From: Beta vulgaris subsp. vulgaris
Lineage: Eukaryota; Streptophyta; Magnoliopsida; Caryophyllales; Amaranthaceae
Direction: 5' to 3'
Assembly: GCF_026745355.1 (NCBI RefSeq)
Contig: NC_079205.1
Span: forward strand, 43,692,349 to 43,756,348
DNA length: 64,000 bases
Position 1 is the stretch's first letter; each line of letters opens with the position of its first letter. Shown piece by piece: positions 1 through 11,900 of this stretch. The notes under the pieces are model-generated. The model worked only from the letters and a program-made list of their open reading frames with translations, was not told the DNA's origin and searched no databases. The position numbers were made by a program, and so were the translations under genes.

Positions 1-1201
1 GGTTTCACTTAAAAGTATAACTAAGAAGGACTAAGCAAACGCTAATCAAATAATAGACAAATACTTGGCAATCAATCTTAACAACCAATTCAAACTTTGA
101 TCATATAACAACTCAATTCCTATAATTACTTGAATGACCTATTGCGAATCAACAGATTCAATCTCCTCTAACTTATGTAAGATTAAGCGAGCGCTCTAAT
201 CCAATCTTAACGGTTTACAACCTAGTCCAAGCGTTCTAGATTCAATAAACAATTAAATAACAACTAAGGAATGTCAATAGGATAAACTTGCATTCACACA
301 AGCGGTCAAACACAAGTTTATGAGATGATTCTTCTTATGCACAACTATCCAAAAGCATGTGATAATTGAGCACAAAACTACCAATTCTAGATTATCTCAA
401 AGCAGACAATTATCTAGATAGCAAAGATTGTAAAGAAACCACAAGTTAAATGATCAGATTAACTCAAAGTACACAACAATCTAGCATAACGAATATGAAG
501 AATCATCAAACATTCAAGCAAATAAAAAGGTAAAGATTGAACTCACAAAATGGATGAAGAGGTTGCTCCAATTGATTTACCAAGTTAGGAAATTAGTTTC
601 TCATAATCCAAAATAATCACTACAACTTTTCTTTTTAATTGTTCTCTAAAAAAAAAACAGATGCAAAACTGAATTAACAACACAAAAGACTAACTAATGT
701 TTTAATCCGCAAAATAGAGGAAACGAAGCGTCGTTTCCTTACTACAGGGGTCCGCGACCGCGGAGATTAGGTCCGCGCCCGCGGAGGATGTCCGCGACCG
801 CGGTGAGGTCGCGGAGTTGCTCACGGCGATTTCCTTTGTTTTCCTTCGAAATTCGTCCCGACCGCGGTCATGTGCTCCGCGACCGCGGAGGCTGCCGGTA
901 CAACTTCCTTCTTCTTTCCTTAGATGCTTCCTCATTTGATTAACATTTCTTCCCATCTTTGTTTCCTTGCCACTTAAATGCACTTTGTTGACTTATTCCA
1001 CTTGCACCTTTGAGTTTGTAACTTGGCACTTTCTTCACTTGCACATTGTTACAATTGGACCCTCTCACCAACATAATAGAAATTAAAGAACCCAAATACC
1101 AATTGTTGAGAAAGAGTTCAAAATCATACAAAAATATGTTCAAGTCCACACAAAAATAGCCAAATAAGTACTGAAAAATGTCATATGAACATGGCATATC
1201 A
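1..1201 (-). repeat. Partial LTR, probably Ty3-gypsy, running off the left edge
   Basis: No long open frame is present. Read on the minus strand the segment starts TGATATGCC at 1201, like the TGATA start of the gypsy LTR at 40941-42303, and it has the same A/T-rich build with a GC-rich block. No polypurine tract adjoins 1201, so the internal part of the element, if any, lies left of the window; a solo LTR is equally possible. The LTR call rests on terminal bases and general character, since no second copy is visible here. The other end is outside the window. Confidence 0.45.
747..893. repeat. GC-rich palindromic repeat cluster inside the LTR
   Basis: Five or more near-copies of the palindromic unit TCCGCGACCGCGGA occur in about 150 bp, spaced by A/T-richer sequence. 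The surrounding LTR is strongly A/T-rich, so the block stands out. Similar clusters with different core sequence occur in three other LTR families of this window. Confidence 0.8.
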
Positions 1202-1484
1202 GTTTTGAATTTGCAATACAAAAATCTCAGATTAGGGTTTTGGTAGAGGCTTTCTAGTTGGCGGATTTGGAGGACTTTGAAAATTTGTTTCTTTCTTCGC
1301 TTATTGTTTGGGTTTTGTGGTGTAATGAAGATCAGTCAATGCCATGTAAATTTTGATTTCGTTCTGGTCGTGTTTCGTTTGATCAAAATATTAATATTTT
1401 TGTAAGTTTTCTGATCCTGTTTCAGGAGCTTGTGAAAATCTATTCGGCTTATGAACATCAAAAAAAAAAATTATTTTTTTATGG
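1202..1484. other. No recognised gene
   Basis: A/T-rich sequence between the LTR end and the CACTA subterminal repeats. It may be interior sequence of the CACTA element ending at 1703, because no second boundary is seen. No coding potential was recognised. Confidence 0.4.
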
Positions 1485-1703
1485 GTCAAAAGGGCTGCGT
1501 TTTTTACTAAAAACGCAACCCTTTTAAGCATGAAGGGCTGCGTTTTTTACCTAAAAACGCAGCCCTTCACTTGTAGAAGGGCTACATTTGAAAAGCGCAG
1601 CCCTACTTAAAAAGTGAAGGGCTGCTATGGAAAGGGCTGCTGTCTAAAGACGCAGCCCAAAGGGCCTTTTTTAGCGCAGCCCTTCCTTATTTTTCCACTA
1701 GTG
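1485..1703. mobile_element. Right end of a CACTA (En/Spm) transposon
   Basis: The segment ends with ...TTTTTCCACTAGTG, the reverse complement of a CACTAGTGGAAAAA terminal repeat. It contains hairpin-like subterminal repeats built on AAGGGCTGCG and its complement. The last 120 bp nearly match the right end of the complete CACTA element at 40196, so both are one family. It interrupts the RNase H part of the copia element on its right. The opposite CACTA end and the rest of the copia element are not found and must lie left of the window or be deleted. Confidence 0.85.
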
Positions 1704-3231
1704 ATAATCAGAATCATAATAACCAGTGAATAAACACTGAGCATCATTCCCATAGATGAGACCAACGCCAGATGTACCTCTTAGGTACTAAAAAATCCTC
1801 CTGACTGCCTGCCAGTGCTCCTTACCAGGGTCACCCATGAACCTACTAACAACACTAACTGCATGTGCAAGATCTGGCCTAATGCAAACCATAGCGTACA
1901 TCAAACTCCCTACTGCAGTAGCGTAAGGAATCCGACTCATGTACTCCTTCTCCTCTGCAATCTTGGGTGCAAAAGCAACAGACAGGTGATTACTGGAAGC
2001 ACTTGGAGTGTCTATAGGCTTAGCTGTTGTCATGCCAAACCTTGACATAATCTTTTGAATATAACCTTTCTGTGACAAGAAAAGTTTCTTCTGACCTCTT
2101 TCCCTATAGATCTCCATCCCCAAAATCTTCTTTGCAGCACCCAAATCTTTCATCTCAAATTCAACACTGAGAAGAGCCTTCAACCTCTGAATATCAGACT
2201 TAGCCTTTGCAGCTATAAGCACATCATATACATACAGAACCAGATAAATGAAAGAACCATCACCCAGCTTGCTATGGTACACATAACAATCATACTCACT
2301 TTCTGTTGTAGCCTAACTCAATCATGTAGCTGTCAAACCTATTATACCACTTCCTAGGAGACTGCTTTAGTCCATACAAGGACTTCTTCAATCTGCAAAC
2401 ATAGTCTTCTTTTCCCGAAACTTGGAACCCATCTGGTTGTGTCATATAAATCTCTTCTTCCAACTCCCCATGTAGGAAAGCTGTTTTGACATCTAGCTGC
2501 TCAAATTCAAGATCCTGATGTGCAACTATTGCTAGTAGAACCCTAATAAGTGTATGTCTGACTACAGGTGAGAAACTCTCATTATAATCTACTCCTTCCT
2601 TTTGTGTGAACCCTCTTGCAACAACCCGAGCTTTATACTTGACCCCCTCAGTTGGTGAAGACCCTTTCTTCTTCTTGAAAACCCATTTGCATGTTACAAT
2701 CTTCCTCTCTTTAGGACGTTTGACTAACTCCCAAGTCTGATTCTTGTCCAGAGACTCCATCTCATCTCCCATTACAACAAGCCATAAAGTAGACTTACTT
2801 CCAGAAACAGCTTCTTTATAGGTGGATCGCTCATTATTTTCAACCTCCACCTCCTCAGCAACCTGAAGTGCACAGGCCACCATATCTTCAAAACCATACC
2901 TCTTTGGAGGCCCCACACCAACTCTTCTAGCTCTATCAAGTGCTATGCTTGGTTGATGTATTTCAGATGACTGATAGCTAAACGACTCTTCTTCAGTAGC
3001 ACCATGTTGATCTTCTCCACCTTGGTGATGTGATTCACTCTCAGCCTGAGTGACTTGCAGCTCCACCTGTCTATCAACATCACTACTAACGGACACCACA
3101 GTAGACTTCACAGGAGAGTTAAGCATAGAATTTTCATCGAATATTACATTTCTACTAAGTATGACACGATTTTTCAGAAGGTAACCATACTCTATAGCCC
3201 TTAAGTCCACTCCCAAAACCCACAAATACAC
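1704..3231 (-). pseudogene. Copia reverse transcriptase and start of RNase H (Tork-like)
   Basis: Two adjoining open stretches, 2296-3231 and 1788-2282, encode the copia reverse transcriptase with a frameshift between them. Visible motifs are CKWVFKKK, KARVVARGFTQKEGVDY, QLDVKTAFLHGELEEEIYM and SLYGLKQSPRKWYNRF, followed by the VGSLMYAM..RPDLA segment. The catalytic YVDD box reads YVYD, so one metal-binding aspartate is lost. Coding similarity continues through YLRGTSGVGLIYGNDA up to 1704, where the CACTA terminal repeat interrupts it before the RNase H catalytic core. The protein would be polymerase of the element in virus-like particles; this copy cannot work. Confidence 0.9.
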
Positions 3232-4098
3232 CCTTTTTAGCTCTAGGTTCTAATTTTCCTTCATTTACATGATAATAGATAATAGAACCAAAAACTCTCA
3301 ACAGAGAATAATTTGCAGGCTTACCAGACCACATCTCATAAGGTGTTTTACAGTCAATACCTGTATGGGATCCACGATTGATCAGATAGCAAGTTGTATT
3401 TACAGCTTCTGCCCAAAACCTCCTAGCCATCCTAGCATTTGAGAGCATGCACCTTTCTCTCTCTAACAGTGTCTGATTCATGCGTTCTGCAACTCCATTC
3501 TGTTGTGGCGTATTTCTAACAGTATGATGGCGAGCAATCCCTTAATTTTTGAAGAACTTATCGAACCCTTACCAACAGAACTCCAGACCATTATCAGTAC
3601 GCAGCCTTTTGACCTTCCTTTCAACTAAAACCTTCCACTGTTTGAAATTCTTGAAGGCCTCACTTTTATGTTTCATCATAATTACCCAAGTCATTCTTGA
3701 ATAATCATCGACACAAAATACCTGTGACCTCCAATAAATGCAACTCGGGAAGGTCCCCAACAATTAGAATGAATATAATCAAGAGTACCTTTAGTTGTAT
3801 GAACTGCCTTTTGGAACTTGCTGCGATGAAGCTTCCCAAACACATAGTATTCACAAAACTCTAGGTTCTGCACCTTGTGCCCACTTAGAAGATCCCTCTT
3901 TGACAGAATTTGCATCCCTCTATCACCCATGTGCCCAAGTCTCATATGCCACAACTTGGGCAACACCTCCTTGTGAACCTCAGATGATGGAACAGCAGCA
4001 GAACCTGTCACGGTAGACCCCTGAAGAATATATAAGGTACCAACTTTAATACCTTTCATAACCACCTTTGAACCTTTATAGACACTCATAGCTCCCAC
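3232..4098 (-). pseudogene. Copia integrase with GAG-pre-integrase domain (Tork-like)
   Basis: Overlapping open stretches at 3155-3481, 3569-3763 and 3691-4098 give the zinc-binding HHCC region (LWHMRLGHM, then FCEYYVFGK with the second cysteine changed to tyrosine), the core (LDYIHSNCWGPS, where the first catalytic Asp of the family is Asn, then CVDDYSRMTWV and RTDNGLEF) and the NQTLLERERCMLSNA and RFWAEAVNTTCYLINR stretches. Integrase joins element DNA to host DNA. Here the missing catalytic Asp, the altered zinc ligand and two frameshifts make it inactive. Confidence 0.88.
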
Positions 4099-5202
4099 CT
4101 TTACCTTGAAAACTGAAACCCTTGCTATCTAGAAGACTCAAAGATACCAGATTCTTTGTCATTAATGGAACATGTCTAACTTCGTTCAAGGTACAAAATG
4201 TACCATCATGAGTCCTCACCCTGATAGAGCCTATTCCAACTACTTTGCAGGCAGCACTATTGGCCATAGAAACATTGCCTTCATCTATCTGCTTGTAATT
4301 CGAAAACCACTCCCTACATGGACTAATATGATACGATGCCCCATAATCAAGAACCCACACATCCATACAATATGACTGACTATTAACTACTAGGGCCAGA
4401 TTTTCCTCAGAATCACCTCCAGTTTCTGCCAGAGCAGCAGAACCTTCATTTTTATCCTGCTGTTTCTTTTTCTTAGGACATTCATTTGTTCAATGTCTCT
4501 TCTCCTTACAGTAATTACAAATATCAATATTTTAAGGACCCTTAGAATTCGAATTTTTAAAATTCGTCTTCTTTTTACCAGACTTCTTTTGTCCCTTTCC
4601 CCAGTAACTACTAGTCCAGATGCTTGATTTTTTTGTACTACAACCAGAAGCCTGATGACGGACCTCTCTAGTATAGAGAGCAGATCTCACTTCTTCTAAT
4701 GACAGACTATCTTTCCCAACAATAAAAGAATCCACAAAATTCTTATATGATACAGGCAAAGATACCAACAATATTAAAGTAGCATCCTCATCATCTACTT
4801 TAACATCAATATTTCGCAGATCTAGCAAGATAGTATTTAATTTATCTAAGTGGTCTCTTAGAGACATACCTTCTTACATACGCAGGCTGAACAGATGTTG
4901 CTTCAAAAACAACGTGTTGGTTAGAGATTTCGTCATGTATAAACTCTCTAACTTCAACCACAGACCAGCAGCAGTTTCCTGCTCCGCAACTTCAGTAATT
5001 ATGTCGTTAGACAGACACAACATAATTGTTGAATGCGCCTTTTCCTCCAGAATTTCCATCTCAGGGTGACTGAATCCGTTGCCTTCTTTGCCAACGGTGC
5101 CCACAACCCCTATTGCTTCAGTATAGCCCACATCTTGATTTGCCACAGACTAAAACTATTCCTCCCAGTAAATGTATCAATTTTGACATTCATCCCAGAC
5201 AT
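4099..5202 (-). pseudogene. Copia gag and protease (Tork-like)
   Basis: Gag starts at the Met codon at 5202, 26 bp past the primer binding site, and runs in shifted frames through 4874-5202 and 4532-4867. It holds the capsid-type region (LWLKLESLYMTKSL, ILLDLRNIDVKVDDEDATL) and a CCHC zinc knuckle, CNYCKEKRH followed by a stop and TNECP. The aspartic protease follows at 4366-4076, with its active-site segment reading VLDYGASYHISP, where DSG is usual. Gag packages element RNA and the protease cuts the polyprotein. Stops and frameshifts show decay. Confidence 0.85.
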
Positions 5203-5228
5203 CTTTCTCACACAGATCGAACACCAAA

Positions 5229-5244
5229 GCTCTTGATAACAATT
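5229..5244 (-). other. Primer binding site of the Tork-like copia element
   Basis: On the minus strand the bases just after the 5' LTR read AATTGTTATCAAGAGC, close to the usual copia site TGGTATCAGAGC that pairs with initiator methionine tRNA. It differs by a G-to-T change and one inserted A. Confidence 0.75.
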
Positions 5245-5580
5245 TGTTATAACAGACATGAGAGAGAAACAAATAATGAATGCTAAAACAAAGAAAACAG
5301 ACAACAGATTTACGTGGTTCACCAATTTGGCTACGTCCACGGCAGAGAGAGAGAATATTTTATTATGAGAAGAGAACAGATTACAGAGAGAATAGAGCAT
5401 TTTTCGTCGTGTAAAAACTAGGTAAAAATAACCTATTTATACTCAGCGGCCAAAATCGCGTTTTCCGCATAAAGCGCCAACTCGCCCGGGCGAAATCCGC
5501 CCGACCGTGCGGAACTTAATTCTCCAGATGTGCTTGCGCGGTCGACCGGGCTAGATCCGCCCGACCGGGCGGAATTGCGT
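5245..5580 (-). repeat. 5' LTR of the Tork-like copia element, promoter-distal part
   Basis: The LTR ends with TGTTATAACA next to the primer site. A TATAAATA box lies on the minus strand at 5441-5434. Just upstream of it (5451-5575) is a cluster of GC-rich near-palindromes such as CGCCCGGGCG and CCGCCCGACCGGGCGG. The Sirevirus inserted inside this cluster; the rest of the LTR is at 15757-15852. Rejoined length is about 432 bp. Confidence 0.85.
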
Positions 5581-6797
5581 TGTTAGTTTTGATGATGACA
5601 AAGAAACAAAGATACAAACTAAGTAGTGAACTAATGAATTATTTAAGTGTATGGTGTTTAAGGTATCAATGAAAGGAACTGGGAGAATACGAAGTCAAGA
5701 GAGGATTTCAAAGGCTAAGTAAGAATTTCTATAAGTTGATACTGGAGCAAGCATTGGATCAAGAAGAATAGAAGCTAGGCGTTTTATTTTCTAGTTCCAA
5801 TGTAAAGGAACAAAGTAAGAATGGTAAGGAACATTGGCAGCTTTATCTGAGAATGAGAGTTTTGTTCCTTGTAAGGAACAAACTAAGTGGCACAAACGAA
5901 TATGTTAAAGGAACTTAGTTAATAAAGAACTAGACTTAGGCGTGCAAAAGTATAACGGTTAAAAGTGCAATGAGTAAGTCTGCCTAAATATAGGAAATTA
6001 GTTTTATCTAATTTCAAAAGATAAAATCAGTTTAAAAAGAAAATCCGTTTGAAGTAAAAGATTTTGTTTTTCGGAAAAAGGAAGAAAATAAATATCCGGT
6101 TTTAAGAAAGAATTTGTTTAAAAGATATTATTTTCTTAAAGATTAAAAATTCAGTTTAAAGATAAGAACTGTTTTTATAAAACTGATTTTCGGAAAAGCT
6201 CAAGGAACTCCTATTTCTTAGGAGTAATGGCTAAATATATCCACGTTCATTTTTTTGGATCATGGATCATGGGACATGATGTGAAAGTGTTCCTTAGGGG
6301 AAGGAAATCATGGGTTAATGGACTTAACATGTAATCGAGTTTTAATCCCACATTCTTCATGAGTATTACTATAAATATAGAAGTCTAGATAAGTTCCAAA
6401 TTGTGTTTGACTAAGTAATTAAGTGAGTTTAACTAATTAAGTGTCAGTGCCTTCATTCTCTCATAATAGCCATTTGTTCTTTGCTTTCTTACTCTAATTC
6501 CACTAAGCTTATTTCGATCAAATTGTATTTTGGTTTTTGGCGTAAGGGAACTTTGAGTGAAGTTCTGTAAGAGTAAGGCTTTGAGTGAAGCTTGTATGAG
6601 TGAGGAACTTCGGTGAAGTTGAGAGGAACTGATGTTAAGGAACAGTGGCTCAGGAACTTGAGTTTAGGAACTCAAGTGTGGCTCGAGTTAGAATTAGGTT
6701 GTAACAAAGTTGTTTGGCCTAATTAGTGGAAGAGTTGAGTTTAAAATCCCTAGTGGTCGAGGTTGTTTCTTCTTGTTGGGCCCAAGAAGTTTTTCCT
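5581..6797 (+). repeat. 5' LTR of the Sirevirus, truncated
   Basis: It matches the 3' LTR at 14393-15612 closely, with small gaps, including a 7-bp loss right at the start (GAACCCT absent). Similarity stops after GTTTTTCCT at about 6797, whereas the 3' LTR continues another 130 bp. The U5 end, primer binding site and beginning of gag were therefore deleted together, joining LTR to gag. Confidence 0.88.
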
Positions 6798-6798
6798 A

Positions 6799-7590
6799 TG
6801 GGATTTACTAGAAGTAACCCACGAAGGAACTAATGAAGTTAAAAGATCGAAAATTGATTTACTTATGAATCAATATGAACTGTTCTGCATGAAATCCAAA
6901 GAAAGCATCCGAGACATGTTTACTCGTTTTACTAACATTATAATGAGTTGGCTTCTCTTGGAAAGTTTATTTCATCTGAGGAACAGGTTCGAAAAGGTTC
7001 TATCTTACCTAAGAGTCTTAGGACAGATGGACGGCTAAAGTCAATGCTCTTCAAAAACCAAAGACTTCACTAAGTTCAACTTAGAACAGCTGGCAGGGTC
7101 ACTTATGACTCATGAGCTTCACCTTGATACTGAATATGGTGAAAGCTCCAAATCAAAATCAATTGCTCTCAAAGCAGATGATGAAGATGATTCGGACTCA
7201 GAAGAAGAAGAAGCAGCCCTCATGGTTCGAAAATTTCGAAAGATGTACAGGAACATGAAGAATGGAAACTTCAAAGGTAAAACTAAGAAATTTTCTAACA
7301 AAGCTGCTTGTCATAAATGTGGTAGTACAGATCACTTCATCAAGGAATGTCCTCTTTGGGAAAATGACAAAACCAAAGAAAGGAACAAGGAACGCTTTGC
7401 TGAAAGGAACAAAGAATCAAAAGCACCTTTCTCTAAGGCAAATGTGCGCAAAGCTATGATAGCTGCTTGGGGAGATTCAGAGACGGAAGAAGAAGAGGAA
7501 CAACCAACTGAAGAAACAGCAAACCTTTGCCTCATGGCAAACACTGACGAAAAAGAAGATGAAGAAAAATTGAGGTAAGTCAACATGGAC
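6799..7590 (+). pseudogene. Sirevirus gag, 5'-truncated and frameshifted
   Basis: The first recognisable residues are WDLLEVTHEGTNEVKRSKID, the classic copia gag (UBN2-type) segment, then YELFCMKSKESIRDMFTRF. A frameshift follows near 6950. Frame 7105-7578 then gives an acidic spacer and the CCHC knuckle CHKCGSTDHFIKECP, followed by Lys/Glu-rich sequence. Gag would form the particle shell and bind RNA. The open stretch begins in LTR sequence because of the deletion, so its Met is not the native start. Confidence 0.88.
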
Positions 7591-8298
7591 TTGAATCAGA
7601 CTAGATGGTAAAACTAGGCTGAAATATATGATCTTCTTTATGATGCAATTCTTGAATGTAGAGATGAACGTGAAAAAGTGAAAAACGGAACAAGCCTTAA
7701 AGTTCAAGGAACACATAGAATGGCTTAAGAAAATGAGAACAGATGTTGAAACTAAGATTCTTTGATTTATTTGATAAAAACTTAAAATCAAAGAATTATG
7801 AAAGTTTGAAAAATGAAAATTATCTAATTAATTTAGAGATTTCACACTTGAAGGAATTTGTCCCTGTTCTGAGTTCCTTTGATATAAGATCAACCCCTTT
7901 GAAAGGATACAGATCTGAGATTGAAAAATGAATAAAGAGAAAATATTTTAAAGGAACAGATCTGTAATCTTAAAAAGGAACTGGTTGTCGCAAGGAACAG
8001 AGGCAAAATCATGAAAGTTCCTAAGTGGATTGAGAAACCACAGACCCAAGAGGAAGGAAGGTCTTGGTTTTGAAAACTACAAGAAAAGGAACAAGACAAA
8101 GAAATATGTTGATCTACCTAGTGATAAGTTTTTATGTATTGTGGCAAGGTAGGTCATTACATAAATCAATGTCAATAAAATCTGAATGATTGGGAAAAAG
8201 TGACAATAAGTAAGAAAAAATGGGTTGTCAAAACAAATCCTAGTCAAGAACAGGAACCCACGAAAGATGGGGTTCCTACAACTAACACTAGTTGATTT

Positions 8299-9395
8299 TT
8301 GCAGGTTGGAGTGAGGGGGAACAACACATGGTATCTCGATAGTGGTTGTTCCAAGCACATGACAGGAGACAAAACGAAGTTTCTCTCACTCACAACCTAT
8401 GAAGGTGGAAGTGTAACATTTGGTGATAATAAGAAAGGTAACATAGTTGCTATGGGTAAGGTCGGTAAGTCACCCTACACTCCATTGAAAATGTATTTTT
8501 AGTTGAAGGTCTAAAACATAATCTATTAAGCATTTCTCAATTCTGTGACAAAGGAAATACTGTAAAATTTGATAAAGAAAAATGCTTGATCATCAACATT
8601 AAAACTAAGAAGGTTATCTTGGAAGGAACAAGGAAAGGGAACACATACATTGTGGATCTAGACCTTGTTCCTCAAATCAATTTAACTTGTCTTAGTGTTA
8701 TTGAAGATGATTCACTTCTTGGCACAAGCGTCTAGGACATGCTAGCTTTTCATTACTTGAGAAACTTAGATCAAAAGATTTGTTTAGGATTACCATCATA
8801 AAATTTCATATTGATCAAGTTTGTGATGCATGTGCACGAGGTAAGCAAGTAAGATCCTCTTTCAAATCTAAAACGATTGTAAGTACCACTAAACCATTAG
8901 AATTAATTCATATGGACTTATGTGGACCCATGAGAATTCAAAGCAGAAGTGGAAAGAGGTATGTACTTGTGATTGTAGATGACTACTCTAGGTACACTTG
9001 GGTTATTTTTCTACTAGTAAAGATGAAACTTATGATGAGTTCCTTGTCTTTGCTAAAAGAGTTCAAAACTAAGTGGCATAAAATAATGCACATTAGATCA
9101 GATCATGGCAAGGAATTCGAAAATTATAAATTTGATGACTAAGCAGAGATAATGGCCTAGATCATAATTTTTCTGCCCCTAGAACACCACAACAAAATGG
9201 TGTTGTAGAAAGGAAAAATAGAACTTTGGAGGAAATGTCTAGAACCATGTTAATTGCTAGTGAACTTCCAAGGAACTTTTGGGCTGAAGCTGTTAATACT
9301 GCTTGTCACATAATTAATCGTGCCATGATGAGACCTATCATTAATAAAACTCCTTATGAACTTTATTTGGAAAGAAACCAAATATCACTATTTTA
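8299..9395 (+). pseudogene. Sirevirus protease and integrase
   Basis: The protease segment at 8299-8502 shows WYLDSGCSKHMTGD, with the DSG active site intact. After stops and frame changes the integrase gives CDACARGKQVRSSFKSK (half of the zinc site) and the core residues in HMDLCGPM, IRSDHGKEFEN and NGVVERKNRTLEEM, so the D, D, E triad is present but spread over two frames with a break near 9140. FWAEAVNTACHIINR follows. The first part of the zinc domain lies in another frame. Sequence 7591-8298 between gag and protease is decayed linker. Confidence 0.87.
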
Positions 9396-9867
9396 GAACA
9401 TTTGGTGCAAATGTTATGTGCATAATAATGGAAAAGATAATCTTGGAAAATTTGATGCAAGGAGTGATGAAGCAACATTTTTAGGATACTCCTCACATAG
9501 TAAAGCTTATAGAGTATATAACAAAGAACTATGTGTGTTGAAAAAGCATTCATGTAATCTTTGATGAATCTGACAAAATATAATCCAAGCATACAGGTTG
9601 ATGACTATGAGATAGGGTTAGCAAACCAAGTACAAGGAACGCAGATTCACAAGAAGAAGAAGAAGTGAAAGAGGAAAGGAACGAGGAATTGAAAATAATG
9701 ACATCAATGATGTTCCTGTTCCTCAAGGAGGAGAAGATGCTCCTGTTCCTCAAATGAAGGAACTGAGTCCACCGAGGCTAACAGAGGAACAACTGAGCAG
9801 AGTTCCTCATCTACTCAAGGAACTCATGAGGAACAACATGTTCCTATAAGAGATTTCAACCAAAACC

Positions 9868-11466
9868 TTGGAGATTACAAAATCACATCCTGTGGAACTC
9901 ATAATCAGCGACATATCCAAAGGTACGCAAACTAGATCTCAGTTAAGGAACTTTTGTGCATTTCATGCGTTCCTATCAATGATGGAACCAAGAAATCATG
10001 AAGAAGCCTTAACTGACTCTGATTGGATTACTGCAATGCAAGCTGAATTAAATGAGTTTGAAAGAAACAAGGTATGGCATCTAGTTCCTCATCTAAACAA
10101 CAAAAAGTAATTGGCTTAAAATGGGTGTTTAGAAACAAACTAGATGAATATGGAACCATTGTAAGAAACAAAGCTAGACTTGTAGTAAAAGGTTATAATC
10201 AACAAGAAGGAATATATTATGAAGAAACCTTTGCTCCTGTAGCTAGATTAGAAGCCATTAGAATTTTAATTGCATTTGCTGCTTACATGGGATTTAAATA
10301 TATCAAATGGATGTTAAGTGTGCATTTTTAAATGGCTATCTAAACGAAGATGTATATGCTGAACAACCCCCTGGTTTGAAAATAATAATCTCCCAAATCA
10401 TGTCTACAAGCTTGATAAAGCTCTTTATGGGTTAAAACAAGCACCTAGATCATGGTATGAGAGATTATCAAAGTTCCTTTTAGAAAACAATTTTAAAAGA
10501 GGAAAGGTTGATAAAACCTTGTTCCTAAAATCTAAAGGAACTGATATTTTGTTTGTTCAAATATATGATGATGACATCATATTCGGAGCTACTAATGAAA
10601 CATTGTGCAAAGAATTCTCAAGTCTCATGAGCAATGAATTTGAAATGAGTATGATGGGTGAGTTAAATTTCTTTCTTGGACTACAAATCAAACAAACTGA
10701 AAAGGATAATTGTTCACCAACAAAAATACATAAAGGAACTATTAAAAGAAATAAATTCACAACTCCTGTGGGAACTTCAACTAGATTAGATGAAGACTCC
10801 ATAGGAACAAGTGTTGATCAAACAAAATATGGAGGAATGATTGGTTCACTTTTGTATCTAACTGCTAGTCGTCCAGACATAGCTTTCAGTGTTGGTTTGT
10901 GTGCTAGATTTCAAGCAAATCCAAAGGAGTCTCACCTCACTGCTGTAAGAGAATTCTTAGATATCTTAAAGGAACAGATGATCTTGGACTCTACTATCCA
11001 AGAAGTGATACATTCGAACTAAAAGGATATGCAGATGCAGATTATGCTGGAGATCTTGTAAATAGGAAAAGCACCTCAGGTATGGCACAATTCCTTTGTC
11101 ATAGTTTAGTTTCTTGGAGTACCAAGAAACAAAACACAGTTGCTTTATCCACTGCTGAAGCAGAATATGTAGCAGCTGCTGCATGTTGCTCTCAAATGCT
11201 TTGGATAAAACAACAACTTAGTGACTATGGAATAAACTTTGAATGTGTTCCTATTTATTGTGACAATACAAGTGCTATAGTAATTCTAAAGATCCAGTGC
11301 ATCATTCTAGAGTAAAGCATATACATATCAGACATCACTTTTTAAGAGAAAATGTTGAAAAAGGTTTGATTAAACTTGAGTTTTGTCAAACTGAAATCAG
11401 ATTGCTGATATCTAACTAAGCCTTTGCAAAGGATAGATATGAAAAATTAAGGCTTGAGTTAGGTTA
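9868..11466 (+). pseudogene. Sirevirus reverse transcriptase and RNase H
   Basis: Segments in several frames give [60 protein letters not shown], the catalytic box as IYDDDIIFG (YVDD in the family, Val to Asp), FFLGLQI and SLLYLTASRPDIAF. RNase H follows with YADADYAGD, STAEAEY and IYCDNTSAI, so its acidic residues are all present. The stop is at about 11466 after KLRLELG. At least three frameshifts interrupt it. Sequence 9396-9867 between integrase and this part is linker. Confidence 0.88.
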
Positions 11467-11900
11467 ATAAAAATTAAGTGATTGTTCCTATGTCATTCCC
11501 CCATGTTTGATTCAATTTGAGTGACTTTGTGTGCTAAAAATAATTGTGTTTAATTGCCTAAGACCATTGCAAATTGGAATGTTGCAAAACATAATAAACA
11601 TGAATTCAAAGAAATTAAACAACTCACAAATGTCACATAATACTCCCCTTACTGTTCCTAAGGTAAGAAACATGCATGATATGAAGGACATTGATATGTA
11701 GCATTAGTTGTTCCTATAGCACAAGTTCCTTAGCATTTATTTTCTTTCAAAAATTAAAATCATAAAAATCCGAAAAATCCGAAAAATCCCAAAATAAGGG
11801 AACGATTTAATTAAATCTTGTTCTTATTTATCTTTTCGTTTTCTTTTTTCTTTTTATTTTTATTTGCTTTATTTTTTCCCGCTGTCATAATTACTATTAC